This document shows positions 1 through 10,046 of a stretch of DNA of 64,000 bases, in pieces. Where the stretch lies: NCBI GenBank assembly GCA_965204165.1, contig OZ241969.1:2790001-2854000 (forward strand), in the 5' to 3' direction. The stretch's first letter is position 1. The number at the start of each line of letters is the position of its first letter. The notes below the pieces were generated by a model. That model had not been told where the DNA came from. It saw only the letters and a program-made list of their open reading frames with translations, and made no database searches. Origin of the DNA: VYFG01 sp965204165. GTDB taxonomy: Bacteria; Pseudomonadota; Gammaproteobacteria; Arenicellales; Poriferihabitantaceae. The position numbers and the translations under genes are program-made.

Positions 1-848
1 CTTGCACGACGGTGAACAGGCGTGCCCGACAGCAATTTCTTGCGTCGGGTGTGAGAGAAAACGCCGCCGGGCGTAGAAATGAGAGAAAAGGAAGGAGCAC
101 ACCACGAACGATTCGGGACTCCGGCAGAGCGAAGGGATGGAGCCCGGCGGCGTTTGAGTGGGGAAGCGGAAGCGACCCGCGAACGGGAGCGGCACGCGAC
201 CCGATGGAGTTCCCGAAGGGGAAGCGCGACCGACGCGCCAACGGGCATAGGCACGGAACGAAGTTCGCGCCGGTGGAGGAGACCGATGCGGCTGACGCTG
301 CGGACCGGAAACCGGTTGACCACTGCGACCATCACCGTGAATTTTTTTCGGCGACAGGAGGAGCGGGCAGTGACGTTGGACGCGGCGCGCGTGACGGAGA
401 CCCGGCACGGGTTCGCCACCGGGACCGTCGCGGAGCACGGACCGGTTCGCTGTGGAAGCTGGAGATCGGAAGAACCGACGCGAGCGGCACGCGAAGCGGA
501 GGGCGTCGGCGACGGTAGGCGGTCCGGTCCGCGGCCCGGCGAGGATGCGCAGCATCGAGCCGGCAGCGGACGGGGATGAAGACGCGGCGCCGGAGATTTC
601 CGGCACGGGCAGCGGGCGCCGTTGTCGACGCCCGGGGAGGGGACCGAAAGGGAAACGCCGCTGGCGGTGCAGGTGCGCAGCACCGCGCCGGCAGCAGGCG
701 TCGAAGCGGATGCGGTTGCCGCCGCCGCCGCGGACGGGGAATGGAAAGAGCGCCGGGCGCCGCGCAGCGGCGATGGCGCGGCACGGCCGCCGCGCCGGAA
801 GGGAAGAAGGACCGCGCCGTGGGAACGACGCGGCCCTGTGCCGGTGTT
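1..848. other. No confident gene; GC-rich, internally repetitive sequence
   Basis: Several overlapping open frames exist on both strands, but all give Arg/Ala/Gly/Pro-rich translations typical of random GC-rich DNA, and none resembles a family I know. Short motifs recur loosely, for example GAGCGGCACGCGA and variants of GCGCAGCAxCGxGCCGGCAGC. This suggests decayed or slipped sequence rather than a working gene. It lies just downstream of the SLOG gene read on the minus strand. Confidence 0.4.
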
Positions 849-1793
849 TCAGCACCGGTGAACCGGTATGCCCGAGGCGGTCGCCTTGTCCGCCAGGTTG
901 GCGGTGATGCCCGAGTCGCTCGGGAAGAGGATGATGCCCTTCGGCATCAGGTTCAGCAGTTCGTCGTTCCTTCTGAACGGCGCGGCCTTCCCGTGGGCGT
1001 TCCAGTCGGGCCGGCAGACCACCTGGTGCACGCCGCGGGCCTCGGCCCAGCGGGCGGCGAACTTCTCGACGCCGGGCCCGCCGCCGTGGACGAGGACCAT
1101 GTCCGCGTACTTGCGGTGCGCGGCGTCCAGCTTGCGGAACACCGCGTCGGGGTCGCCGTCCTTCCCGCCCGCGACGGCGATCAGGGTTCCGTCCGGGAGG
1201 TTCTCCTTCGCCGCGGCGCTGTCCCTCGCCCGGAGGAAGTCCCTAGCGTCGACGGCGGCGGAGGTGAGAACCCCGGTGCGGCTGGTGTGCGATCCGGAAC
1301 GCGGCCGCCACATCTCGCCGGTCTCGGCGAGATACTGCGCCGCCGCCGCGTCCCGCATTTCTTCAAACGCGTCGCGCCGAGCCCCCAGGTTCTTGGCCCG
1401 GTCGGTGAGCAGTTCCAGCTCCCGCGATTTTATTTCCGAACCGTCCTGTTCCTTCCGCAGGTCGCGCAGCTCCGGCGCGATCCGGTCGATGCTTCTGTCA
1501 AGCTTCCGGATCTGCGCGTCGAAGGTGTTTACAAAACCCCAGAGGAGGGAGCCGGCCTCGTCGGCGATCTGGAACCCGGTCATGCCGATGGAGTCGGCGA
1601 GGACCGAGAAGGCCTCGGTGACCGCGCCGATGGCGGTGTCCCGTTCCCAGACCTCCCTGGGATCGAACTCGCCGCGCTCCGGCGTCGCCCCGTGGAGCTT
1701 CGCCTGCTCGCAGATCATGGCGGTGATCGATTGATCTCCGGTGTCGATGCTGTCGAGGTGATCGATGGTGTCGCTGTTGCTGCTGTCGTACAT
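849..1793 (-). CDS. SLOG-superfamily protein (DUF2493 / YspA-type domain), 314 aa
   Basis: Residues about 203-314 form a Rossmann-like SLOG domain of the DUF2493/cpYpsA-related type: a first strand ending in AVAGGKD, a glycine-rich VHGGGPGVEK turn, and a final ILFPSDSGIT segment. The N-terminal 200 residues are mostly helical and charged, with coiled-coil character around residues 90-150. SLOG proteins bind nucleotides or nucleotide-derived ligands. This subtype is common on plasmids and integrative elements (family knowledge); its substrate here is unknown. I chose the ATG at 1793 because GGAG sits 7 nt upstream; an earlier ATG at 1832 has no such site. It stands alone, next to insertion sequences, in keeping with mobile cargo. 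Confidence 0.75.
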   Translation of the reverse strand: MYDSSNSDTIDHLDSIDTGDQSITAMICEQAKLHGATPERGEFDPREVWERDTAIGAVTEAFSVLADSIGMTGFQIADEAGSLLWGFVNTFDAQIRKLDRSIDRIAPELRDLRKEQDGSEIKSRELELLTDRAKNLGARRDAFEEMRDAAAAQYLAETGEMWRPRSGSHTSRTGVLTSAAVDARDFLRARDSAAAKENLPDGTLIAVAGGKDGDPDAVFRKLDAAHRKYADMVLVHGGGPGVEKFAARWAEARGVHQVVCRPDWNAHGKAAPFRRNDELLNLMPKGIILFPSDSGITANLADKATASGIPVHRC

Positions 1794-2435
1794 GTGAATT
1801 CTCCGAATGAACATTAGGAAGTGAAGGGGCAACCGCCCCGCATGCGTTGGGAGGGAACCTCCCTACGTATTCCCCATCCGTTCACGAGCGCAGCGCAGTC
1901 ACCGGGCCCCAGGGACATGGGCCGGTGTGCCGCGCGATGGTGCGGGCGTATATGGACGCCGCCGGGTTTGCAACCCCCCGGCTTCACGCTTTGGCAGTTT
2001 GACAAGTCGTCGAGCGCGGTCGTATATCAGGCCTCTGATTAAGCGGCATCACGATGTGCCGCGGGCCGGTATGGATATCAGCGGAACAGGTCCAGATCGC
2101 ACCGTAGGCCTTGTAGGCCGATGCCCGCACATGGTTTTCCTGTTCCCGGCTATTCGACTGTTTGCCCCTACTGCCTCTGCGCTCTTTCGAGTGGTTGCAA
2201 CAACCCGGTCTCCCGGTTCCTCGTGGTTAACTCACGATCGCCGGAAAGCCGGGACGGTTCCGGAGTATTCCCCGGAATCGTTCAGGTGCCGGTCCGGCCT
2301 GCCTTGCAGACCGCAGCGGCGAAGTTCTTTTCCAGGGCCGGGGAGGCCTTTGCAGGCCCGTCCTGGCGCCGAACGCGGGACACCCTCGGCCATACGAGGT
2401 CGCCAACCCATGTCTGAGTGTCTCCGGACACATTC
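1794..2435. other. Intergenic stretch without a recognised gene
   Basis: About 640 bases between the SLOG gene start and the IS110 transposase end. The part next to 1793 must hold the SLOG promoter. The rest gives no convincing protein on either strand and probably includes the right end of the IS110-type element, whose boundary I cannot fix. Confidence 0.4.
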
Positions 2436-3491
2436 TCACGCTCCCGCGGCCTGGATGCCGGCAGCCCGGACTACCGCGTCATGCCGATAGTCCTCCCCCT
2501 TCATCAGCAGCGCCCACATGATCCGTGCCATCTTGTTGGCCAGCACGATGGCGGCCTGGATCGTCGGCTTGCGTTCGAGCAGCCGCTTCAACCAGGGGTC
2601 CGGCTCCTTGCCCCAGCGGGTCGTTCGCTGGATCACGGTCATCGCGCCGGTGATCAGCAGTCGGCGCAGGTCCCGCTGACCCATCTTCGACAGCTCCCCG
2701 ATCCTGGTCTTCCCCCCGGACGATTTCTGAAGGGGCACGAGACCGAGCCAGGCTGCGAAATCCCTGCCGCACCTGAAGTCCTCCATGTCCGGCGCAAAGG
2801 CCAGGAACGCCAGTCCCGTGATCGGGCCCACGCCCGGAATGGTCCGAAGACGTCGAATGGTTTCATCATCCCTGGCGGCCGCCCGGCCCTGGCGGTCCAG
2901 TTCGACAATCCGGGCATCGAACGCGCGGATCTGCTTTACGAGCATGTCCGCCATCTCCCGGGCGAGGTCGGGAAGCCGGGAGTCTTCCCGGTCCTCCAGC
3001 ACCGCCTCCAGGGTCTTGACGTTGGCCCGCCCCCTGGGCGCCACCAGGCCGTACTCCGCCAGCAGTCCCCGCAGGGAATTGATGGTCTGCGTACGCTGAC
3101 GGACCATGAGGTCCCGGACCCGGAACAGCATGGCCCGTGCCTGCTGGCCTTCGTCTTTTACCGAAACGACCCGCATCGTCGGGCGTGAGGCCGCCTCCGC
3201 GATGGCTTCCGCATCCGCCATGTCGTTCTTGTGCCGTTTGACGAACGGCTTCACATAGGCGGGCGGCAGAATATGAACCCGGTGGCCCAGCTGGCGGATC
3301 TCACGTGCCCAGTGGTGGGCCCCGCCGCAGGCCTCCAACGCAACCAGGCAGGGGGGCTGCTTGCCCAGAAAGTACAGCAGCTTCCCCCGCGTGACCCGCT
3401 TGCGGAATGCCACCGAGCCGTCCTGGTAGGCCCCGTGGAGCTGGAATAGATTCTTTGCCAGGTCAATACCGATGATGCTAATCTTTTTCAT
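2436..3491 (-). CDS. IS110-family transposase (DEDD recombinase), 351 aa
   Basis: This enzyme catalyses excision and site-specific integration of its own insertion sequence. The N-terminal RuvC-like DEDD domain has D10 in GIDLAK, E53 in LEACGG, and D90 and D93 in KNDMADAEA. A central coiled coil follows (about 95-200). The C-terminal Transposase_20 region begins with RTIPGVGPITG, and KSSGGKTRIG lies near residues 260-270; it supplies the catalytic serine in this family. The length is normal and all DEDD residues are present, so it looks intact. IS110 elements have no classical inverted repeats and use a structured bridge RNA from their non-coding end. The roughly 270 bp upstream carries three hairpins (separate entry). 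Confidence 0.93.
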   Translation of the reverse strand: MKKISIIGIDLAKNLFQLHGAYQDGSVAFRKRVTRGKLLYFLGKQPPCLVALEACGGAHHWAREIRQLGHRVHILPPAYVKPFVKRHKNDMADAEAIAEAASRPTMRVVSVKDEGQQARAMLFRVRDLMVRQRTQTINSLRGLLAEYGLVAPRGRANVKTLEAVLEDREDSRLPDLAREMADMLVKQIRAFDARIVELDRQGRAAARDDETIRRLRTIPGVGPITGLAFLAFAPDMEDFRCGRDFAAWLGLVPLQKSSGGKTRIGELSKMGQRDLRRLLITGAMTVIQRTTRWGKEPDPWLKRLLERKPTIQAAIVLANKMARIMWALLMKGEDYRHDAVVRAAGIQAAGA

Positions 3492-3760
3492 GGATGTCGT
3501 CTCTCGTTGAAGGAGTGTTCAATGCCAGCCTGCTGGCACCTGCTTCACTATGAAGCAGTAGAGAGGCGGCGTCCATTCCATCGCACAAGCGACCGCAGGG
3601 AGCGCGGAGCCACGGTCGCGTGGCGCGCCGGCCCTAGGCGAAGCCGTTGTCCCTGGAGGCGCGGCCGGAACGCAGTGGAGGACTCCCCGCCCGGGGAGTT
3701 GACGGAGAGAGCACGTGGACACACTGGGAATGTAGTAGGGAGTAGTACTGTCCCCCCAAA
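3492..3760 (-). ncRNA. Candidate IS110 bridge-RNA region (three hairpins upstream of the transposase)
   Basis: Read with the transposase, this leader contains three strong inverted repeats. One has arms TGCCAG/CTGGCA at 3523-3538, one CTGCTTCA/TGAAGCAG at 3540-3558 with a 3-nt loop, and one ACTCCCC/GGGGAGT at 3682-3699 with a 4-nt loop. IS110-group elements encode a bridge RNA from the non-coding end 5' of the transposase, which fits position and size. The RNA assignment is inference; its ends and the guide loops are not resolved. Confidence 0.35.
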
Positions 3761-4025
3761 TCGGGGAGCGTCAGGCGTCCAGCGAACAGAGGTGAGCGAA
3801 ACGCCGTGGGCGCATGGATAGCGCCAGCGACCAACAAGCCGCGCCGCAGGCGCACCATGTGGGCAGGACGCCCACCGAGCGGTGGGTGTGTGAGGAAAGC
3901 GGCGGGAAGTGGACTGGCATGGCGGTGCCGGGCATGGCCATCAGAATCGCCATCCCTGTAGCGGGTGCGAGCGGAGCCGGTCCCTGATCGATTGGGGGAC
4001 CTTGCTGCGATCATGGCATCGCAAC
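3761..4025. other. Gap between the IS110-type element and the truncated IS66
   Basis: No recognisable gene. GC-rich sequence that probably contains the outer end of the IS110-type element and a short piece of ancestral DNA before the IS66 terminal repeat at 4026. Confidence 0.3.
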
Positions 4026-5637
4026 GTAAGCGGCCATTCTGGGGCGTCTTTCCCCTTGTCCCCGTCCCTGGATACTCTTGACCGGGTTTTCCCGGGCAAG
4101 CACCAGGACATCCACATTCAGGGCGAGGTGTAAGGCCGACGGCGAATTGAAGCCGCGGACGGCAGGTCAGTGCAGGGTGCTCCCGACCCTGTCCAGGTCG
4201 CCCTTCAGCGGATCGTCCCCGAACTTCTCCTTCCAGACCCGGGGCGTCAGGTCGATCACGTCCTTCGCCGGGTGCCGCCCGATCCGCTGCAGCACGTCCA
4301 CCAGGTACACATGGGGGTCGATTCCCTGCATCCTGCAGGTCACCAACAGGCTCTGGATCACGGCTACCCGATGCGCTCCCACCTCCGTCCAGCAAAACAT
4401 CCAGTTCTTCCGGCCCACGGCAATCGGCCGCACCGCCCTCTCGACGTGGTTCGTGTCCAGCGGTACGTCCGGATCCGCCAGAAACACCTGCAGGGGGCCC
4501 TTACGGGCCATCGCATACTTCAGCGCCTTCGACAGCGGATTCGACGGCAGCAGGTCGTGGCGGCGGCACTGTCGATCACACCAATCCCAGAACGCCCTGG
4601 CCACCGGCAGACTGTGGCGGGTCCGGTACGCCAGCTTCGCCTCCCCGGACAACGCCTTCTTCCGGATCCATTTCTCGTGGGCGTACAGAAGCCCGATCAG
4701 GGCCAGGGCATGATCCGCCGCCTCCGGCTCCGCATCCAGCGCCGCCTCGAACTTCCTCCGGGCATGACTCCAGCAACACGCATGGGTCACCGCGGCCATC
4801 ATCTCCGCAAACCGGGTATAGCCGTCGAACCCGTCCGTCAGCAACGTCCCCGTGAAGTCGTCTCCCAGGATCTCCCGCACATGGCGGTGCGCCCGGGACT
4901 CCGTATACTTGAACACCATCTCGTCCCTGTCGCCGTACACCGGCCACAACTGGCCCCGGCGCATCTTCCCCTTCGCTTGCCGCCCGGCCCTGATCGGGGT
5001 CTCGTCCATCCCCACCACGGCGCTTTCCAGCACGCTCCGGTACTGCGCCTCCTGGATCGGCTCGAGCAGGTCGATTGCCCTGCCCACCAGCACCGACAGC
5101 GTGCTCCGGGACAACTGCACCCCGCAGTCCGCCATCCGCTGGTGCTGGCGATGCAGCGGAAGGTGGTACACGAACTTGTCCACCAGCATCCCCGCCAGCA
5201 GGCTCACGTCCGCGATGCTCCGGTCCAGCACGTTCGCCGGCGCCGGCGCCGTGTGCAGCTTCGCCTTGCCGCCGGCATCCTTCTCCCGGATCACCGGGCG
5301 GACGTACTTCAGGATCACGTAGCTTCCGGGACGCTGCGCCAGACGGTGGGTCACCTTCTCCCCGACCACCTCACGCCGGTCCTCCGGAATCCCATCGGCT
5401 TCCGGCGGCATCAGGACGATGGTCTCCACCGGAACCGTCTCGTCGAACCGGAGCCCCGATTCGTTGACGGCCCCCTCCCTGTTCTTGGGACCTCGCTTGC
5501 GGCGCTCGTAGGTGATCTTCTCCATGGCCGGCGGGGGCGCGGCGTCCGGCTTCAGGCCGAGGGACGCCAACAGGTCCGCCTGGTCCGGCGACGGGTCCGG
5601 CAGATGCCGCTTCTCGGACTTGTCCCCGAACAACTGG
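4026..5637 (-). mobile_element. IS66-family element, 5'-truncated copy
   Basis: The outer end at 4026 begins with the same terminal repeat (GTAAGCGGCCATTCTGGGGC) found at the right end of the complete IS66 at 27835-30372. Sequence then follows that copy inward, on the opposite strand, up to about 5637, where homology stops inside tnpC. About 0.9 kb is missing: tnpA, tnpB, the first 40 codons of tnpC and the left terminal repeat. It cannot move on its own but could be mobilised or recombine with the intact copy. Confidence 0.88.
4167..5637 (-). pseudogene. IS66 TnpC transposase, N-terminally truncated
   Basis: About 490 of 529 residues of TnpC remain, beginning at QLFGDKSEKR. Upstream codons in the open frame come from the adjoining SNF2 fragment read antisense. 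The protein is nearly identical to TnpC of the complete copy; differences include S/P in the DPxPDQ stretch, T/S in EKxSYER-like KI(T/S)YER, G/V in EKDA(G/V)GKAK, Q/R in I(Q/R)EAQ and R/G in VA(R/G)AFWD. The DDE domain (VVGMDETPI, LTDGFDGY, HVERAVRPI) is still readable, but the N-terminal leucine-zipper/HTH part is lost and no start with a ribosome site remains. Confidence 0.88.
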
Positions 5638-5639
5638 TC

Positions 5640-6311
5640 GACAGTTTCCAGAACAGGTTGCAGTGCCAGCTCTTCATGACCACCAACGCCGGAGCCACCG
5701 GCCTGAACCTGCAGGCCGCCAACACCGTCATCAATATCGACTTGCCCTGGAATCCGGCGGTGCTTGAGCAACGCATTGCCCGTGCGCATCGTATGGGACA
5801 GAAACAGCCGGTCCAGATATACATTCTCGTGACCCAGGATACTCTTGAGGAAAACCTGTTGGCCACGCTGTCAGCCAAGCAGGATCTGGCGATGGCGGCG
5901 CTGGACCCGGATGCCGGCGCGGACAGGGTGGACATGATCAGCGGCATGGAGGAGTTGAAACGCAGGCTGGAGGTGCTGCTCGGCGCAGTGCCGGAAGCGC
6001 CCGTTGACAGTACTGCGCAACGAAATGCGGAACAGGCGGCTGAACGGCAGCGCAGGGTCTCCGATGCCGGAGGGCAATTGCTTGTCGCAGCCTTTCAACT
6101 GCTTGGGGAATTGCTGCCTGCCGGTGAATCCGAAGCGCAAACAGAAGCCCTGGCGCATACGTTTGAAAAACAGTTGAACAACTGCCTGGTGTCCGGCGAG
6201 GACGGTCAGATGAAACTGACGGTCAATCTGGCGGACTCAAGTGCGGTGTCCACGATGGCAAACTCGCTGGCCCGCATTGCGAGCCTTTCTGCAACGACTG
6301 AAAGAACTTGA
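5640..6311 (+). pseudogene. C-terminal fragment of a SNF2-family helicase
   Basis: The frame starts abruptly at the IS66 truncation and runs to a stop at 6311, giving about 223 residues. It keeps the end of the helicase C lobe: motif V (NAGATGLNLQAANTVI) and motif VI (RIARAHRMGQ), followed by PVQIYILVTQDTLEENLL and a helical tail. Motifs I to IV and any start are absent. It is not a fragment of the intact SNF2 gene at 30375-33299, whose motifs differ (KAGGTGLNLTAAD, DRTHRIGR). It is best read as a different helicase gene whose 5' part was removed with the IS66 left end. Confidence 0.85.
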
Positions 6312-7073
6312 CCGGGCAGGCGGGTTGTTATCGGACCCCGCCCCTCACGGAACCGGGCATGTGCGACTGATGCACTCGTTCCCTTATATCTCGATCCCTT
6401 AATACGGGATGTGGACTCAGCGCGGTTTCAGTGCGCCATGGAAAGGCGCGTTTTCCTTGGGGAGTGCGAATCCCCGCCCGGCAACCGTTGCTTCCGGCTG
6501 GTAGCGGCAAGAGCGGCTTACGGGGGTAGCGATGTAGATTGAAGCACTCTGGCGGAAGGGACGCGTGGAGCGGTTCAGCGACCATGCAGGCCAGAACGCG
6601 AGCGAGCATCGAACAGGCCTTGAAACCGGATTCATAGCTCCCGAGGCGCAATCAGGCGTAGGCGGAAAACCCGGGACATCCTTGCGGTATTCGGAATCGT
6701 TGCTTTGGCAACCGCAGCTCTCCGTTTCCTGACCGGCCGCCCGCCTCCTCGCCCTGACCCCGGCCACCCGCGCCGTACAGTGGCCTGTTACCGGCATCCC
6801 GGAAAGCCATGCACGCAAGAGGAAACCGTGGCTGCACTCAAGGACATGGTCGAAGCAGGCATGATGCTCGCGAAGGCCGCGAATCAACTCGGGGGCGGGC
6901 GGTCGACAGCCGACGGGGTCGAGGGGAAGCTGCGGAGAGTCGTGTCATGAGATCAATCAGTTAAAATGAACACATGAAATCCCCGAAAGCCTTCAGCCTT
7001 CATATGAAACTCCGTTTGGTCGACCCGGTCAGGCTATAGCATCCTTCAGGCAGTCCATGGACAGTAATTTGCC
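6312..7073. other. Gene-poor region with a possible group II intron remnant
   Basis: Read on the minus strand, 6325-6390 contains CCGGTTCCGTGAGGGGCGGG preceded by a short GAGTGC/GCA-type stem. This resembles the conserved hairpin that accompanies many bacterial group II introns near their reverse-transcriptase gene. No reverse-transcriptase reading frame survives. An open frame at 6705-6950 on the plus strand gives an 81-residue translation of no known family and is not called. Confidence 0.3.
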
Positions 7074-9494
7074 ATGGCTGCCTCTTGCACCATGTGCCCG
7101 AATGAAGAAATCGACCTGATCCGGAAGCGCCTCCGGCAGCTTGAAGCCGAGCAATCCGGTTTGCGGTCACGGCTTGCCGAACTCGAGGCGTGCGTCCCCC
7201 CTTCGATTGGGAATCGAACGGCCGGCTCACTGGTGACGGTCGATTCGGGCGCGAGCGAAAAGGTAGCCCTGTTCCGATCCCTGTTTTCCGGCCGGGAGGA
7301 TGTCTTCCCGAGGCGATGGGAGAATACCCGGAACGGCAGGAGCGGTTACGCGCCTGCATGTGAAAAGGAATGGGAACCGGGCACTTGCCGAAAACCGCAG
7401 ATCAGGTGCGGAGACTGCCCGAACCAGGCTTTCGTACCGGTCACAAATGCAGCCGTCGACGGGCATCTGCGCGGACACCATACGATGGGCATCTACCCGC
7501 TGATGCCCGACGATACCTGCCGCTTCCTTGCCGTGGATTTCGACAGGGAGACATGGCAGGACGATGCGGGCGCTTTCCTGGATGCCTGCCGGGATAAGCA
7601 GGTTCCGGCGGCGCTCGAGCGTTCCCGTTCCGGCAACGGGGGGCATGTCTGGATCTTCTTCTGCGAACCGGTCCCGGCCGCCCTTGCCCGCAGGCTTGGA
7701 AGCAGCCTGCTGACCGGAGCCATGGAATCCAATCCGGGCATGGGCTTCGGATCCTACGACCGTCTGTTTCCCAGCCAGGACGTGATGCCATCCGGGGGTT
7801 TCGGGAACCTGATCGCCCTGCCTTTGCAGCACGGTCCTCGAGAATATGACAACAGCGTGTTCCTTGACGGGAATTTCGAACCTCACAGGGACCAGTGGTT
7901 ATTTCTTTCATCAATAGACCGCCTCTCCTTGGCGGACACAACACGGATTGTCCAGGAAGCGGAGCGGCAGGGCCGCGTGACTGGTCTGCGCCTGCCGGTG
8001 GATGACGAGGACGGGACGCCCTGGACGGCGCCGCCGTCCCGCAGCCGACCGCTTCCGGAAATCAGCGGGTCCCTTCCGGAAAGTATCGAGGCGATATCGG
8101 GCGACCAGATCTATATCCCGCGTGCCGGCCTCCCGCCCGGCCTGGTAAACAGGATCATTCGCCTGGCGGCATTCCAGAATCCGTCCTTCTACAGGGCACA
8201 GGCGATGAGGCGTTCCGTATCCGGTATTCCGCGCATCATCTCCTGCGCCGAACTGCTGTCCCATCACATCGCCTTGCCGCGTGGTTGCCAGGATGCCATG
8301 GAGCAGTTGTTCGAAGAGGTTGGCATTCACATGCACTTACAGGATGAACGCAATCAAGGTCGCCCGTTAGAGGCGGTTTTCCAGGGCGAGTTGACCGCGG
8401 ACCAGAAGGCGGCGGCCAATGCCCTTCTCGGCCACGAAACCGGAGTGCTTTCGGCGGCGACCGGGTTCGGCAAGACGGTGGTTGCCGCATCCGTCATCGC
8501 AGCCCGCGGCACCAATGCCCTTGTGCTCGTGCACCGCCGGCAGCTCCTGGATCAGTGGATTGCCAGGCTTGGGTCTTTCCTCGGCCTTCCTTCGTCCTCA
8601 GTCGGGCGGATCGGGGGCGGCAGAAGAAAACCTTCCGGCATCGTCGATGTCGGCATGATCCAGAGCCTTGTTCACAAGGGTGTGGTCGACGACATTGTCG
8701 CCGATTACGGCCATGTCGTTGTGGACGAATGCCATCATGTATCCGCCGTCAGCTTCGAGGCGGTCGCGCGCAGGTCAAGGGCCAGATACGTCCTTGGTCT
8801 TTCCGCCACCGTCACCCGCAAGGACGGGCACCATCCGATCGTCTTCATGCAGTGCGGACCGGTGCGGTTTCGGGCCGAGGCGAGATCCCAGGCCCGCCGG
8901 CGCCCGTTCACGCACCGGGCGATCCTGCGGAAGACCTCGTTCAGGATACGGATGGAATCTGACGACGACCCCCCGCAAATACAGCGGATTTACGCCGAAC
9001 TGGCGGCAGACAGGGAGCGTAACGACCAGATCTTCGATGACGTGATGTCTGCCCTGGAATCGGGGCGGTCGCCGATTGTCCTTACCGAGCGCAAGGGTCA
9101 CGCGAGGCAGTTCGCCGAAAGGCTCGGCCCCTTTACCCGCAACGTGCTGCTGCTCACTGGTGGAATGGGCGTGCGTCAGGGCCGCGAGATCATGGAGCGT
9201 ATTGATTCAATCCCCGAGACCGAGGAACGGGTTCTGGTCGCAACCGGCCGCTATATCGGCGAGGGATTCGACGATGCCCGCCTGGACACGCTCTTTCTCG
9301 CAATGCCGATATCCTGGAAGGGGACGCTGGCGCAGTATGTGGGCCGTCTGCACCGGCTGCATCCGGAAAAACGTGAAGTGCTGGTCTACGACTATGTCGA
9401 TGACGCCGTCCCCCTGCTTCGGCGCATGAGCGAAAAGCGTGTCCTTGGTTACCGGAGCCTCGGGTATTCGGTCGAGACCTTGGATAACCCTTGA
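7074..9494 (+). CDS. TOTE-type primase-helicase (archaeo-eukaryotic primase domain plus SF2 helicase), 806 aa
   Basis: Domains in order: a short coiled coil (10-40); a four-cysteine cluster (C96, C105, C112, C115) likely to bind zinc; an archaeo-eukaryotic primase domain with VDFD (D155, D157), GGHVW (H191) and GNLIALPLQ (244-252); and an SF2 helicase with Walker A TGFGKT (463-468), DECHH (551-555), LSAT (576-579) and motif VI QYVGRLHR (754-761). This is the arrangement annotated as the TOTE conflict system, predicted to act against invading nucleic acid. All core motifs are intact. The start at 7074 has no clear ribosome site; the in-frame ATG at 7092 is an alternative. It stands between IS remnants and the SAP/winged-helix gene. 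Confidence 0.85.
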   Translation: MAASCTMCPNEEIDLIRKRLRQLEAEQSGLRSRLAELEACVPPSIGNRTAGSLVTVDSGASEKVALFRSLFSGREDVFPRRWENTRNGRSGYAPACEKEWEPGTCRKPQIRCGDCPNQAFVPVTNAAVDGHLRGHHTMGIYPLMPDDTCRFLAVDFDRETWQDDAGAFLDACRDKQVPAALERSRSGNGGHVWIFFCEPVPAALARRLGSSLLTGAMESNPGMGFGSYDRLFPSQDVMPSGGFGNLIALPLQHGPREYDNSVFLDGNFEPHRDQWLFLSSIDRLSLADTTRIVQEAERQGRVTGLRLPVDDEDGTPWTAPPSRSRPLPEISGSLPESIEAISGDQIYIPRAGLPPGLVNRIIRLAAFQNPSFYRAQAMRRSVSGIPRIISCAELLSHHIALPRGCQDAMEQLFEEVGIHMHLQDERNQGRPLEAVFQGELTADQKAAANALLGHETGVLSAATGFGKTVVAASVIAARGTNALVLVHRRQLLDQWIARLGSFLGLPSSSVGRIGGGRRKPSGIVDVGMIQSLVHKGVVDDIVADYGHVVVDECHHVSAVSFEAVARRSRARYVLGLSATVTRKDGHHPIVFMQCGPVRFRAEARSQARRRPFTHRAILRKTSFRIRMESDDDPPQIQRIYAELAADRERNDQIFDDVMSALESGRSPIVLTERKGHARQFAERLGPFTRNVLLLTGGMGVRQGREIMERIDSIPETEERVLVATGRYIGEGFDDARLDTLFLAMPISWKGTLAQYVGRLHRLHPEKREVLVYDYVDDAVPLLRRMSEKRVLGYRSLGYSVETLDNP

Positions 9495-9800
9495 CAGCCC
9501 CTGGCCCAACAGGGATCACACAATCCCGATACCATTATGAGGAGCAATCCACAAGCATGGCGCAAGGGAATTTGATTCCATTCAGGCGTATCAATATGCA
9601 TCTGCGCATCTCCGTCGTTTTTCAATGGCGCCCCGAGTCGGGCAATGATTTCGCAAGCGTTCTCCAAGCATGATTACCATGGATCCGGATGATGCATAGT
9701 CGAAATGAATGCCCCGGGTGCGGATTTCACGGTCCCGGGTCCTTCGGGAACCGCATGCCGTTTCCGGGTGTGATTGCAGACGTGGCTGCAGGTGTGCATC

Positions 9801-10010
9801 GTGATTGATATCGAGCGTGTTGAGAGGCGTTTTGCCGAGACGGTATACGAACTCGGGTTGATGGACCCGGAGGGCAATCCGGACGATGACCTCGACCGGA
9901 AGCTGGCCGAAATCGGGGGCGGCGATGACGGACACCGCGCGGCCCTTGCGAAGTACGCTATCGAACTGATGGACATTCTGGACAGCACGCCCGAATGGCG
10001 GACCGACTGA
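9801..10010 (+). CDS. Small hypothetical protein, 69 aa
   Basis: An open frame from a GTG at 9801 gives a small acidic protein with a regular helical pattern (IDIERVERRFAETVYELG, then a DGHRAALAKYAIELMDIL helix). The codon pattern is coding-like and charged residues are well spaced, unlike shadow frames nearby. No family is recognised and no good ribosome site is visible; the frame stays open upstream to 9774. It could be a short accessory gene or the tail of a decayed one. Confidence 0.35.
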   Translation: MIDIERVERRFAETVYELGLMDPEGNPDDDLDRKLAEIGGGDDGHRAALAKYAIELMDILDSTPEWRTD

Positions 10011-10046
10011 TTTTGGGGTCAGGTTACTGAACAGGGGAATGACCTG

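Noticed and set aside
576..1817. Plus-strand frame opposite the SLOG gene
   Set aside because: The minus strand has a recognisable SLOG domain and ribosome site; this frame is low-complexity.
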